Shown in pieces: positions 36,012-45,524 of a stretch of 64,000 nucleotides of DNA. The position numbers were made by a program, and so were the translations under genes. How positions within the stretch are numbered: position 1 is the first letter of the stretch; the number at the start of each line of letters is the position of its first letter. Source of the stretch: Streptomyces sp. P9-A2 (lineage in GTDB: Bacteria > Actinomycetota > Actinomycetes > Streptomycetales > Streptomycetaceae); the NCBI RefSeq assembly GCF_036634175.1, contig NZ_JAZIFX010000001.1, forward strand, positions 8,219,359 to 8,283,358, read 5' to 3'. A model generated the notes under the pieces. It had not been told where the DNA came from, did not search any database, and saw only the letters and a program-made list of their open reading frames with translations.

Positions 36012-36683
36012 ATGGACGCTGATCTCGAGGACATACTGAACCGCCACAGGCAGACTCACGCGGTGGTGTGGGACTTCGACGGCGTGTTGTCGGAGACTGA
36101 AGCCCTGCACCAGGAGAGCTACACCCGGGTCCTGGCTGCACACGGCATGCGGACGGAGGGCGACTGGTACACGCCGCTGATCGGCAACACCGCACAGCAG
36201 AACTGGCGCTCGCTGATCGCCGGCGGACTGGACGCAACGGTGGACGACATCGGCCGGCTTGAGTCGCAACGCGAGGCGGTCTTCCAGTCCCTCGCCGCCT
36301 CCGGCCTGACCCTCAGCCGTATCGGTGCCTCGCTGATCCCCGCATTTGCCCAGGGCGGGGCGCGCCAGGATGTCGTCTCCAACGGAGATCTCAACCTCAT
36401 CCGTCATGCCGTGCAGCAGTGGGGCGTCGGTGGCATGGTGAACGTCGTGAGCAGGGCCCCGGGCACTGACAAACTCGCGCTGCTCGAAGAGCGGGCCGCT
36501 CCGGGGGTGGTCACTTTCGACGACACTGATCGCTACGTGCTGGCCGCCGCACGCAAGGGGGCCTACACGGTTGGGGTGCGGCACCGGCACAACGCCCACG
36601 CGTCCCTTCCCGCGGATGTCGTGCTGCACATCGCGTCAGCGGCGTCCGTCGCTGTGGACGATGCGGCGTGCGCGTACGGCTGA
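36012..36683 (+). CDS. HAD-superfamily hydrolase (beta-phosphoglucomutase-like)
   Basis: The 223-residue protein has motif I HAVVWDFDGVLSETEALHQE with the two catalytic Asp, motif II in RQDVVSNGDLNL (Ser/Asn region), Lys in PGTDKLALLEERAAPG, and motif IV in GVVTFDDTDRYVLAAARKGA. The cap insertion after motif I is the helical subclass I type. ATG 36012 is chosen; ATG 35991 in frame would overlap the operator. The substrate is probably a phospho-sugar or other phosphoester. It is convergent with a LacI-family gene that ends 20 bp downstream, and likely regulated by it. Confidence 0.8.
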   Translation: MDADLEDILNRHRQTHAVVWDFDGVLSETEALHQESYTRVLAAHGMRTEGDWYTPLIGNTAQQNWRSLIAGGLDATVDDIGRLESQREAVFQSLAASGLTLSRIGASLIPAFAQGGARQDVVSNGDLNLIRHAVQQWGVGGMVNVVSRAPGTDKLALLEERAAPGVVTFDDTDRYVLAAARKGAYTVGVRHRHNAHASLPADVVLHIASAASVAVDDAACAYG

Positions 36684-36703
36684 GCTTGGTCTTTCGCGGA
36701 GCG

Positions 36704-37753
36704 TCAGTCGCGGCCTGTGGTCAGGAGACGGCTGCTGGTGGTCCCGCCGACGATCAGTGTCACCGGGGTGATGCTGGTGCACGGCTTTCGGTCCGGGTGC
36801 TCGATTCTGTCGATCAGGACGGTGACGGCGCTGTCGGACATGGCGTCCAGTGGTGTGCGGACTGTGGTCAGACGGGGATGCACGTATGACGCCGCGGGGA
36901 TGTCGTCGAAGCCCACGACGGAGAGATCTTCGGGGATTCGGACGCTCAGGTTGCGGGCCCCGGTCATCAGGCCGAGCGCGATCGTGTCGCTGGCCGCGAA
37001 CACGGCTGTCGGTGCGGGGTCGGCAGACAGAAGGCGGGTGAGTGCGGCGGTGCCGAAATCTTCGGTGAACGACCCGTTCACCTCCAACTGGGCGGTGAGG
37101 TCGATGTCGGCTCGGGTCAGGGCGTCGGTCCAGCCACGTCGGCGTTCCTGCACTGACCGCAGCGCCGCAGGGCCGGTGAGCAGAGCGATGTGCCGGTGCC
37201 CCAGAGAGGCCAGGTAGGCCGTCGCCTGGTAGCCGCCCGAGTAGTCGTCGACGAGTACGGCATCGACCGGAGGATCTGATGCGAGGGCTTCGTCGAGGAG
37301 CACGACGGGGAGACCGGTCGCGATCAGCGCCGACAGAGCTGCGTTGGAGCTGAAGTTGCCGACATATACCAGGCCGCCGATGCCGTGCTCGCGCAGCATG
37401 TCCACATAGTCGTTCTGCTTGCGCGCGTGACTGGAGGTCGACGCGATGAGGGCCTGGTAGCCGCTGCTCTCGACTGCTGAAACGAAGCGGTCCGCGATAC
37501 GGGAGAAGTATGGGTTGCCGATCTGTGGAACGATAAGCGCGAGCACTCCGCGAGGCCGGGCCGACGGGCGTGCTGAGCGCCCGGAGGCTTCATATCCGAC
37601 CTCCTGCATCGCGCGGACCACACGCTCTTCCGTCTCCCGGGTGAGCTGCAGGCTCCCGTTGAGAAACCGCGAGACGGTGGAGACTGCTACCTGCGCCTGG
37701 GCGGCGACCGCGTGCAGACTCACGCGGCGGGCAGGCTCGGTCGGCTTGGCCAT
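36704..37753 (-). CDS. LacI-family transcriptional regulator
   Basis: The 349-residue protein starts at ATG 37753 (MAKPTEPARRVSLHAVAAQA). The helix-turn-helix AVAAQAQVAVSTVSRFLNGS is followed by the hinge helix region RETEERVVRAMQEVGYEASG, then a periplasmic-binding-type effector domain (VLALIVPQIGNPYFSRIADR, then VPEDLSVVGFDD-type IPEDLSVVGFDDIPAASYVH). Longer in-frame extension to 37822 would place the start on the operator. It probably represses itself and the HAD gene through TGTTGCGCAACA sites. The effector is a sugar by family analogy. Confidence 0.9.
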   Translation of the reverse strand: MAKPTEPARRVSLHAVAAQAQVAVSTVSRFLNGSLQLTRETEERVVRAMQEVGYEASGRSARPSARPRGVLALIVPQIGNPYFSRIADRFVSAVESSGYQALIASTSSHARKQNDYVDMLREHGIGGLVYVGNFSSNAALSALIATGLPVVLLDEALASDPPVDAVLVDDYSGGYQATAYLASLGHRHIALLTGPAALRSVQERRRGWTDALTRADIDLTAQLEVNGSFTEDFGTAALTRLLSADPAPTAVFAASDTIALGLMTGARNLSVRIPEDLSVVGFDDIPAASYVHPRLTTVRTPLDAMSDSAVTVLIDRIEHPDRKPCTSITPVTLIVGGTTSSRLLTTGRD

Positions 37754-37812
37754 GCGCGTGCTCCATCGACGGTGACAGTCAGAAATTCGACCACTGGACA
37801 ATACCAGCGCCA

Positions 37813-37824
37813 TGTTGCGCAACA
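37813..37824. promoter_or_regulatory. LacI-family operator, perfect palindrome
   Basis: TGTTGCGCAACA is a perfect 12-bp palindrome with a central CG, the typical LacI-family operator shape. It lies 60 bp upstream of the chosen lacI start, consistent with autoregulation. Confidence 0.7.
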
Positions 37825-37848
37825 GATGGTACGGAGACTACGTGCCCC

Positions 37849-38300
37849 CTGCGGATCGCCCGCGAGGCCGGCGTCTCCCGACGGACTCTCTTCCACTGCT
37901 TCGGCACCAAGGAGGACCTGCACGGTGGCAACCAGGACCGGTCCAGGCGGGCCATTACGGACACGATGAACAGCACGCCGAGGTCAGTGTCTGGAGGCCC
38001 TGCGCGCTGGGCTTGCTGTTGCACTGGCCCCGCACGACAGCCGCGAGCAGGCCCCGGAGCGATTCCGCCCCCCTGCACCACCCCGCCTCACCGCGTGCCG
38101 GATGCCTCGAAAAGCGGCTGCAGATCCAAGAGGACCTGCTGCCGCTCATCGAGGCACGCGCGGACGTTGCTGCTACCAGCGCGCATTCCAGGTTCCGTGC
38201 GGTGATCGCGACGGCGTTTGCATGCCTGGACGCCGCAACGATGATGTGGGTCAACAACGGCGGCCGACGGCTGCCGAAGCTCTGCGGACCGTCGGGCGTC
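37849..38300 (+). pseudogene. TetR-family regulator, broken
   Basis: The N-terminal helix-turn-helix reads CPLRIAREAGVSRRTLFHCF, then GTKEDL. After a frame change the C-terminal part reads LQIQEDLLPLIEARADVAAT and FRAVIATAFACLDAATMMWV, then NNGGRRLPKL, typical of actinobacterial TetR proteins. There is no valid start upstream and at least one indel, so it is not functional. Confidence 0.65.
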
Positions 38301-39040
38301 GAAGGCACCGAGCGGGTGGCCAGGGCCTGGCGGGCGCTGGGTTGCGCTCCAGGCCGGGCCGGTGGAGACCAGGACCGAGGCGGGCGAGAGCAGAGCGGGC
38401 GGAAGGATCGCCTGCCGATCCGAGAGGGGTAGGACCTTCTCGACGAGCTGAAGGCCGAGGCTCTGCGTAGGCCGAGGCTCTGCGTCATGAAGGCCCGGCG
38501 GACGCTGATCCGCGCCCACGTCTTCGGGGACCGGGTGGCGAGCTCGACGCGGAGTTCGGCGTCAGCGATCGCGACGGCGTCCTCATGGTTCCTGGGAACG
38601 CGGTGGTGGCCTTCGCTACGTCCCCCTGGCCGACGCGGAGATGGCCTTCGCGGCCCGCAGGGTCTTCGATGCCCGCGGTGCGGCAAGGACATCGAGATCG
38701 TCACCGGGACTGTCACCGAGAACGGCACCGACGAAAAGCCGGTCGCGGTCCAGGACCGCGGCTTCTCGGCCATGGTCGCCGACTCTCCCAGGGCATCGGC
38801 GAGACGGCCGTGAGCAGGGCGGCCGGACTGCTCAGGACAGTCAGAGGGGGAGTGAGGTCACCCCCATCCCGCTCGCGCTGATCACCAAGGACAGCGTGGA
38901 GGAGGCCCCGAGTGCTGCGGCACTGAGCCGGGTTCTGCCTGCGGGCTCGCCGAACGAGGGCTGCCTGGGCGCCCGCACGACCTCCTTGCGAACCCGCGGC
39001 CGGCACGGGGTACCGCCAGTCGCACACGAGGAACCGGAGA
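38301..39040. other. Decayed coding sequence, not identified
   Basis: Short pieces with coding bias occur on the plus strand, such as ELDAEFGVSDRDGVLMVPGN, RYVPLADAEMAFAARRVFDA, CGKDIEIVTGTVTENGTDEK and EVTPIPLALITKDSVEEAPS, each in a different frame. They suggest one or two broken genes. The last piece resembles the C-terminus of a sugar-binding protein, but the match is too short to name. Confidence 0.3.
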
Positions 39041-39041
39041 C

Positions 39042-39053
39042 CGAAACGTTTCG
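39042..39053. promoter_or_regulatory. CGAAACGTTTCG palindrome, candidate xylan-operon operator
   Basis: This perfect 12-bp palindrome lies 227 bp upstream of the xylanase start. GAAA-n-TTTC type palindromes are known upstream of xylanase and cellulase genes in streptomycetes. Confidence 0.45.
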
Positions 39054-39172
39054 CTGTTGAGGGTTCACTCTTCGGAGCAGGATCGATGTCTGACATTGAA
39101 TCCGTAAATTCAACTGGTGCAACATGTTGTTTCAACTGCACAAACATGGATGCAGTCAAATTGATGATCAAG

Positions 39173-39232
39173 CGAAGCTTTCGAAACATGTACCGAAACT
39201 ATTGACGGTTGACGCGCACAGGTCAAAACTAT
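39173..39232 (+). promoter_or_regulatory. Xylanase promoter region with CGAA-TTCG palindromes
   Basis: The unusually AT-rich interval 39080-39240 holds CGAAGCTTTCG (39173-39183) overlapping TTTCGAAA (39179-39186), then ACCGAAACT (39193-39200) and two TTGAC boxes (39202, 39209) with AACTAT about 15 bp further. This fits regulated transcription of the xylanase gene from here. Exact start and operator are inferred. Confidence 0.45.
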
Positions 39233-39812
39233 CCGGCATCGGACCTCCCCAACCGAGCCGTCACAGGAGGCGCATCAATATGAACGTGTCCGCACACCCG
39301 AGGGGCCGCAGGCGCGGCCGCCTGCTGTTCAGCGTCAGAAGTATCTGGACCGTCGCGCTGGCCGCCGTCACCGTGCTGCTCCTGACCGCCACCACCGCCA
39401 CCGCCGCCGTCACCACGAACCAGACCGGCACCAACAACGGCTGGTGGTATTCGTTCTGGACCGACGCCCAGGGAACCGTCTCCATGGACCTGGGCTCCGG
39501 CGGCAACTACAGCACGCAGTGGCGCGACACCGGCAACTTCGTCGCCGGCAAGGGCTGGAGCACCGGCGGGCGCAAGACCGTCAACTACTCCGGCTCCTTC
39601 AACCCGTCCGGGAACGCGTACCTGACGCTCTACGGATGGACCACCGGCCCGCTCGTCGAGTACTACATCGTCGACAACTGGGGCACCTACCGGCCCACCG
39701 GCGAGTACAAGGGCACCGTCACCACCGACGGCGGCACGTACGACATCTACAAGACCACCCGGTACAACGCCCCCTCCATCGAGGGCACCAGGACCTTCGA
39801 CCAGTACTGGAG

Positions 39813-41142
39813 TGAACCGCCCCGGGTTCGGTAGAGATCTCAGATTGTGGTGATGACCTGGGGTTTCGTGAGTTCGGTGTAGTAGTTGGCTTCGTATTCG
39901 ACGGGCGGAATGTGGCCTATCTCGCCGTGGAGTCTTCGGTGGTTGTACCAGTCGACCCACTCGGCGGTGGCCAGCTCGACCTGGGAGAGCGTCTTCCAGG
40001 GCCGCCGGGGCTTGATCAACTCGGTTTTGAACAGGCCGATCGTGGACTCCATCAGGGCGTTGTCGTACGCGTCACCGACCGATCCGATGCTCGCCGCGAT
40101 GCCGGCGGCGTCCAGGTGCTCGGCGAGCTTGAACGACGTGTATTGCGACCCGGCGTCCGAGTGATGGATCAACTCGCCCGGCTGAACCGGCTGTTTATCG
40201 CGGTCGCGTTGCCAGAGGGCCATCTCCAGGGCGTCCAGCACGAAGACGGTCTCCTTCACGGTGGCCGCGGACCAGCCGACGATCCGGCGGGAGAAGGTGT
40301 CCACGACGAAGGCGACGTAGACCACTCCGGCCCAGGTGGCCACGTGCGTGAAGTCCGCCACCCAGCACCGGTTCGGAGCGACGGCGACGAAGTCGCGGTC
40401 GACCAGATCGGGGGCCCGCTGGACCTGTCCGCCGGGGATCGTGGTGATGACGCGTCTGCCGCGCACTGCCCCCTGGATCCCGAGCTCGCGCATCAGGCGC
40501 TCGACGGTGCAGCGAGCCACCGCATGTCCCTGCCGGTTCAGCTCGCGCCAGACCTTCCGGGCCCCGTAGACACGGTAGTTGGACGTGTGGACGTCCTGGA
40601 TCCGCTCCTTGAGTTCTTCGTCGCGCAAGCGGCGGGCGGAGGGCGTTTCGAGGCGTTTCTTGTGGGCGTAGTACGTGGAAGGGGCGATCTTGCAGTCGTG
40701 CTCGGTGAGCGTCCTGCAGATCGGCTCGACCCCGCCGAAGCGGTCCCGGTGCTCGTCGATGAACGCTACGAGCGCGTGTGTGGCCGGTCGAGCTCGGCCG
40801 CGAAGAAACTCGCCGCGGCCTTGAGGATCTCGTTGGCCCGCTTCAGTTCGGCGTTCTCCTTCTTCAACGCCTTGAGCTGGGCGGACTCCTCCGTCGTCGT
40901 CCCCGGACGCTGCCCCGCGTCGATCTCGTGCTGCTTGACCCAGTTCCGCAGCGTCTCGCGGGAACCGATGCCGAGCTTGTCCGTGACCGCCTGCAGGGCG
41001 GCCGTCTCGTTCGGGTGGTCGTCGCGCACCTCGGCGACCATGCGCACCGCACGGCGGCGCAGCTCAAGCGGGTAACGGGAGGGTCGTGCCATGACTCAAT
41101 CCTTACATGGAATCGAGCCTCCACCTGACCCGGGGCGGTTCA
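39813..41142 (-). mobile_element. IS3-family element, copy A (in xylanase gene)
   Basis: Ends are TGAACCGCCCCGGGT and ACCCGGGGCGGTTCA. The direct repeat GAG (39810-39812, 41143-41145) is a 3-bp target duplication. Length is 1330 bp. Related copies are at 42336-45120 and from 62690. Confidence 0.93.
39840..41092 (-). CDS. IS3-family OrfA/OrfB transposase (frameshifted pair)
   Basis: OrfA (41092-40766, 108 residues) begins MARPSRYPLELRRRAVRMVA with a helix-turn-helix and the leucine-zipper-like AQLKALKKENAELKRANEIL, and stops after RPHTRS. OrfB continues in the -1 frame (LVAFIDEHRDRFGG) with the HTH_21 region and the DDE core: D in NRCWVADFTHVATWAGVVYV, D in ELIHHSDAGSQYTSFKLAEH, E in YDNALMESTIGLFKTELIKP, ending PQVITTI. 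A -1 frameshift product is normal for IS3. It looks functional. Confidence 0.9.
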
Positions 41143-41618
41143 GAGCGTCCGGCAGTCGAAGCGCACCGGTGGCACCATCACCAGCGGAAACCACTTCGAC
41201 GCGTGGGCCCGCAACGGTATGAACCTGGGCAACCACAACTACATGATCATGGCCACTGAGGGCTACCAGAGCAGCGGCAGCTCCAACATCACGGTGAGTG
41301 AAGGATCCGGTGGTGGCGGCAACAACGGCGGCTGCACCGCGACCCTGTCGGCCGGTCAGCAGTGGAGCGACCGGTACAACCTCAACGTCTCCGTGAGCGG
41401 ATCCAACAACTGGACCGTGACCATGAACGTGCCCTCGCCGGCGAAGGCCTCCTCCACCTGGAACGTCAGCGCGTCCTACCCTGACAGCCAGACGCTCGTC
41501 GCCAAGTCCAACGGCAGCGGCAACAACTGGGGCGCCACGATCCAGACCAACGGCAACTGGAACTGGCCGACCGTCTCCTGCAGCGCCGGCTGACCCCGGT
41601 AAGAGGAGGACCCCTCAC

Positions 41619-42338
41619 ATGACCACCGGTAAACGACAGCCGGTCACCCGGTACCTGCTTCCGGTCCTGGCCGTCGCCGCGCTGACCGTGGCAGCCACCG
41701 TGACCTCGACCGTCACCGCCCCCGAGTCACAGGCGGCCGCCTGCAACGGCTATGTCGGACTCACCTTCGACGACGGCCCGTCGACCGGCACCACGATGAG
41801 CCTGCTCAACGCGCTCAAGCAGAACGGGCTGCGGGCCACGATGTTCAACCAGGGCCAGTACGCCGCCGCCAACCCCTCCTTGGTCAAGGCCCAGACGGAC
41901 GCCGGCATGTGGGTCGCCAACCACAGCTACACCCACCCCCACATGACCCAGCTGAGCCAGTCCCAGATGGACTCGGAGATCGCCCGCACCCAGCAGGCGA
42001 TCGCGAACGCCGGAAGCGGTACACCCAGGTTGTTCCGCCCGCCGTACGGCGAGACCAACTCGACGCTGCGTGCGGTGGAGGTCAAGTACGGCCTCACCGA
42101 AGTCATTTGGGACATCGACTCGCAGGACTGGAACAACGCGAGCACCGATGCCATCGTGCAGGCCGCGTCCCGGCTCACCAACGGCCAGGTCATCCTGATG
42201 CACGACTGGCCGGCCAACACGATCGCCGCAATCCCGCGCATCGCGCAGAACCTGGCGGCGCGGGGGCTGTGTGCCGGCATGATCTCGCCGCAGACCGGCC
42301 GCGCGGTGGCACCCGACAACTCCGGTGGGGGAGGTTGA
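41619..42338 (+). CDS. axeA: Acetylxylan esterase, CE4 catalytic domain (CBM2 removed by IS insertion)
   Basis: ATG 41619 has AGGAGG upstream, 25 bp after the xylanase stop. A signal peptide (LLPVLAVAALTVAATVTSTV, cleavage near QAAA) is followed by the polysaccharide deacetylase domain: motif 1 YVGLTFDDGPSTGTTMSLLN, motif 2 WVANHSYTHPHMTQLS, motif 3 PRLFRPPYGETNSTLR, motif 4 VIWDIDSQDWNNASTD, and motif 5 GQVILMHDWPANT. All catalytic and metal residues are present. After NSGGGG the reading meets TGA, the first three bases of the IS3 element, giving a 239-residue catalytic-only enzyme. It may still be active if transcribed past the IS in xlnB. Confidence 0.93.
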   Translation: MTTGKRQPVTRYLLPVLAVAALTVAATVTSTVTAPESQAAACNGYVGLTFDDGPSTGTTMSLLNALKQNGLRATMFNQGQYAAANPSLVKAQTDAGMWVANHSYTHPHMTQLSQSQMDSEIARTQQAIANAGSGTPRLFRPPYGETNSTLRAVEVKYGLTEVIWDIDSQDWNNASTDAIVQAASRLTNGQVILMHDWPANTIAAIPRIAQNLAARGLCAGMISPQTGRAVAPDNSGGGG

Positions 42339-43335
42339 ACCGCCCCGGGTCAGGTGGAGGCTCGATTCCATGTAAGGATTGAGTCATGGCACGACCCTCC
42401 CGTTACCCGCTTGAGCTGCGCCGTCGTGCGGTGCGCATGGTCGCCGAGGTGCGCGACGACCACCCGAACGAGACGGCCGCCCTGCAGGCGGTCACCGACA
42501 AGCTCGGCATCGGGTCCCGCGAGACGCTGCGGAACTGGGTGAAGCAGCACGAGATCGACGCGGGGCAGCGTCCGGGGACGACGACGGAGGAGTCCGCCCA
42601 GCTCAAGGCGTTGAAGAAGGAGAACGCCGAGCTGAAGCGGGCCAACGAGATCCTCAAGGCCGCGGCGAGTTTCTTCGCGGCCGAGCTCGACCGGCCACAC
42701 ACGCGCTCGTAGCGTTCATCGACGAGCACCGGGACCGCTTCGGCGGGGTCGAGCCGATCTGCAGGACGCTCACCGAGCACGACTGCAAGATCGCCCCTTC
42801 CACGTACTACGCCCACAAGAAACGCCTCGAAACGCCCTCCGCCCGCCGCTTGCGCGACGAAGAACTCAAGGAGCGGATCCAGGACGTCCACACGTCCAAC
42901 TACCGTGTCTACGGGGCCCGGAAGGTCTGGCGCGAGCTGAACCGGCAGGGACATGCGGTGGCTCGCTGCACCGTCGAGCGCCTGATGCGCGAGCTCGGGA
43001 TCCAGGGGGCAGTGCGCGGCAGACGCGTCATCACCACGATCCCCGGCGGACAGGTCCAGCGGGCCCCCGATCTGGTCGACCGCGACTTCGTCGCCGTCGC
43101 TCCGAACCGGTGCTGGGTGGCGGACTTCACCCATGTGAAGACCTGGTCCGCGACCGTCTATGTCGCGTTCGTCGTGGACACCTTCTCCCGCCGGATCGTC
43201 GGCTGGTCCGCGGCCACCGTGAAGGAGACCGTCTTCGTGCTGGACGCCCTGGAGATGGCCCTCTGGCAACGCGACCGCGATAAACAGCCGGTTCAGCCGG
43301 GCGAGTTGATCCATCACTCGGACGCCGGGTCGCAA

Positions 43336-44786
43336 GGCGGATTCAATTGATCGTCGCAACACCTTGATCACGGAGGTGTCGCGTGGGAAGACCAGAGGGC
43401 TGGGCGACGGCGGTGACGGGGCGTCCGGCGATGCGTTCGCCGGGGCGGCCTCCGATCCGTCGGGAAGTGGAGCGGGCGTTCTGGGTGAAGATCGCCGAGG
43501 GGATGGCCAGCGAGGACGCTGCCGTCACGTGCGGCGTATCCCCGGTAGTGGGATCCCGGTGGTTCCGTGAGCGTGGCGGCATGCCGTCGATCCAGCTCAG
43601 CCCGCCATCAGGCCGGTACCTGTCCTTCGCGGAACGCGAGGAGATCGCGCTGCTCAACGCCCAGGACGTGGGCGTGCGCGAGATCGCACGCCGGCTGGGC
43701 AGGGATCCGTCGACCGTCTCGCGGGAACTGCGGCGCAACGCGGCCACCCGCGGCGGACAGCTCACCTACCGGGCCTCGATCGCGCAGTGGAAGGCGGAGC
43801 TGATGGCGCGGCGTCCCAAGACGCCGAAGCTGGTGGCCAATGAGCGGCTGCGTGAGTATGTGCAGGACCGGCTCGCCGGAGAGGTCCGGCGTCCGGACGG
43901 GACGCCGGTGGCCGGGCCGCAGACGCCGCGGTGGAAAGGACGCAACAAGCCCCGGCGTCAGGACCGGCGGTGGGCGACGGCGTGGAGTCCGGAGCAGATC
44001 GCCCACCGGCTCAAGGCGGACTTCCCCGATGATGAGTCCATGCGTATCTCGCACGAGGCGATCTACCAGGCCCTCTACGTCCAGGGACGCGGGGCGCTCA
44101 AGCGCGAGCTGGTCGCCTGCCTGCGCACCGGCCGTGCGCTGCGGGTTCCCCGCTCCCGCTCCCGACGGCGGGCGGGCGGGCACGTCACGCCCGAGGTGAT
44201 GATCAGTCAGCGGCCGGCCGAAGCTGAAGACCGTGCGGTCCCAGGGCACTGGGAGGGAGACTTGATCATCGGCACCGGCAAGTCCGCGATCGGCACGCTG
44301 GTGGAACGCACGACGCGGTTCACGATGCTTCTGCATCTGCCCCGGATGGAAGGCTTCGGTATCGAGCCGCGGGTGAAGAACGGGCCGGCGCTGGCAGGCC
44401 TGGGCGCCGAGGCCGTCAGGGACGCGATCGCCGCCACGATTACCACGCTGCCCGAGCAGCTGCGTCGCTCATTGACCTGGGACCGTGGCAAGGAGCTGGC
44501 TCAGCATGCCCAACTCCGCTTCGGCACAGGGTTGCAGGTCTACTTCGCCGACCCGCACAGCCCCTGGCAGCGAGGCACGAACGAGAACACCAACGGGCTG
44601 CTGCGACAGTACTTTCCCAAGGGCACCGACCTGTCGCGATGGGATCCCGAAGATCTCCAGGCTGTTGCTCTCGCACTCAACAGCAGGCCCCGCAAGACCC
44701 TCGGTTGGAAGACACCCGCCGAAGCCCTCAACGGGCATCTACTATCGATTCAGGAAGCCGGTGTTGCAACGACCGGTTGAGTCCGG
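43336..44786 (+). mobile_element. IS30-family element
   Basis: Imperfect inverted repeats of about 25 bp (GGATTCAATTGATCGTCGCA at the left, TGCAACGACCGGTTGAGTCC at the right) bound it. GCAA at 43332-43335 and 44787-44790 is the probable target duplication in the OrfB sequence. The exact outer base is uncertain by 2-3 bp. Confidence 0.85.
43383..44780 (+). CDS. IS30-family transposase
   Basis: The 465-residue protein has an N-terminal helix-turn-helix (RYLSFAEREEIALLNAQDVG, then RRLGRDPSTVSRELRRNAA) and a DDE core: D in PGHWEGDLIIGTGKSAIGTL, D in RRSLTWDRGKELAQHAQLRF, E in PWQRGTNENTNGLLRQYFPK. Its tail reads NSRPRKTLGWKTPAEAL. Length is slightly above the family mean because of an N-terminal extension (RPPIRREVERAFWVKIAEGM), common in actinobacterial members. 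The frame is intact. Confidence 0.93.
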   Translation: MGRPEGWATAVTGRPAMRSPGRPPIRREVERAFWVKIAEGMASEDAAVTCGVSPVVGSRWFRERGGMPSIQLSPPSGRYLSFAEREEIALLNAQDVGVREIARRLGRDPSTVSRELRRNAATRGGQLTYRASIAQWKAELMARRPKTPKLVANERLREYVQDRLAGEVRRPDGTPVAGPQTPRWKGRNKPRRQDRRWATAWSPEQIAHRLKADFPDDESMRISHEAIYQALYVQGRGALKRELVACLRTGRALRVPRSRSRRRAGGHVTPEVMISQRPAEAEDRAVPGHWEGDLIIGTGKSAIGTLVERTTRFTMLLHLPRMEGFGIEPRVKNGPALAGLGAEAVRDAIAATITTLPEQLRRSLTWDRGKELAQHAQLRFGTGLQVYFADPHSPWQRGTNENTNGLLRQYFPKGTDLSRWDPEDLQAVALALNSRPRKTLGWKTPAEALNGHLLSIQEAGVATTG

Positions 44787-45120
44787 GCAATACACGTCGT
44801 TCAAGCTCGCCGAGCACCTGGACGCCGCCGGCATCGCGGCGAGCATCGGATCGGTCGGTGACGCGTACGACAACGCCCTGATGGAGTCCACGATCGGCCT
44901 GTTCAAAACCGAGTTGATCAAGCCCCGGCGGCCCTGGAAGACGCTCTCCCAGGTCGAGCTGGCCACCGCCGAGTGGGTCGACTGGTACAACCACCGAAGA
45001 CTCCACGGCGAGATAGGCCACATTCCGCCCGTCGAATACGAAGCCAACTACTACACCGAACTCACGAAACCCCAGGTCATCACCACAATCTGAGATCTCT
45101 ACCGAACCCGGGGCGGTTCA

Positions 45121-45405
45121 GGTGGTGGTGGTGGCAATGGCGGCTGCACCGCGACCCTGTCGGCCGGTCAGCAGTGGGGCGACCGGTACAACCTCAACGT
45201 CGTGGTCAACGGCTCCGGCAACTGGACCGTGACCATGAACGTGCCCTCGCCGGCGAAGGTCTCCTCCACCTGGAACGTCAGTGCGTCCTACCCCGACAGC
45301 CAGATGCTCGTCGCCAAGTCCAACGGCAGCGGCAACAACTGGGGGGTGACGATCCAGACTAACGGCAACTGGAACTGGCCGACCGTCTCCTGCAGCGCGG
45401 GCTGA
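45121..45405 (+). pseudogene. axeA: CBM2 domain of axeA, separated from its catalytic domain
   Basis: The frame after the IS3 end reads a Gly-rich linker, then [60 protein letters not shown] and [12 protein letters not shown] with stop TGA 45403-45405. It is a carbohydrate-binding module family 2 domain nearly identical to that of the xylanase. The stop codon is also the target duplication of the IS5 element. Without a start it cannot be expressed alone, unless from GTG 45202. Confidence 0.9.
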
Positions 45406-45524
45406 GTGCGTTGTGGCAAAGGGAGTCCCTGTTCGATGAGCAGGGGCTTCTTCGTGTGCGGGGCATGATCGCCTTGGGGTAGGGGCAGGCAGCGGACGGC
45501 TTGTTATGGATCGAGGAGGGTGCG

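Larger units (their letters stand above)
39280..41593 (+). pseudogene. xlnB: GH11 endo-1,4-beta-xylanase with CBM2, split by an IS3-family element
   Basis: ATG 39280 has AGGAGG 9 bp upstream. A Tat/Sec-type signal ([20 protein letters not shown]) precedes the GH11 domain: [40 protein letters not shown], and the nucleophile Glu in [20 protein letters not shown]. The frame is cut at 39813 after RTFDQYWS and resumes at 41146 with [12 protein letters not shown], the acid/base Glu in [18 protein letters not shown], a Gly linker and a CBM2 domain ([20 protein letters not shown] to WPTVSCSAG). The split leaves nucleophile and acid/base on different sides, so activity is lost. Order and sequence match S. 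lividans XlnB. It was the first gene of an xlnB-axeA operon. Confidence 0.93.
42386..45093 (+). pseudogene. IS3-family OrfA and OrfB, OrfB split by IS30
   Basis: OrfA (42386-42712) is identical in protein to that of copy A. OrfB runs from about 42710 to 43335 (HHSDAGSQ) and resumes at 44787 (YTSFKLAEHLDAAGIAASIG) to 45093. Joining the halves restores the DDE core. A short stretch differs from copy A (THVKTWSATVYVAF against THVATWAGVVYVAF), so the copies are not identical. Confidence 0.88.
42336..45120 (+). mobile_element. IS3-family element, copy B (in axeA), interrupted by IS30
   Basis: It starts TGAACCGCCCCGGGT at 42336 and ends CCCGGGGCGGTTCA at 45120, with the direct repeat GGT at 42333-42335 and 45121-45123. 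The orientation is opposite to copy A. An IS30-family insertion (43336-44786) splits OrfB. Confidence 0.92.
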
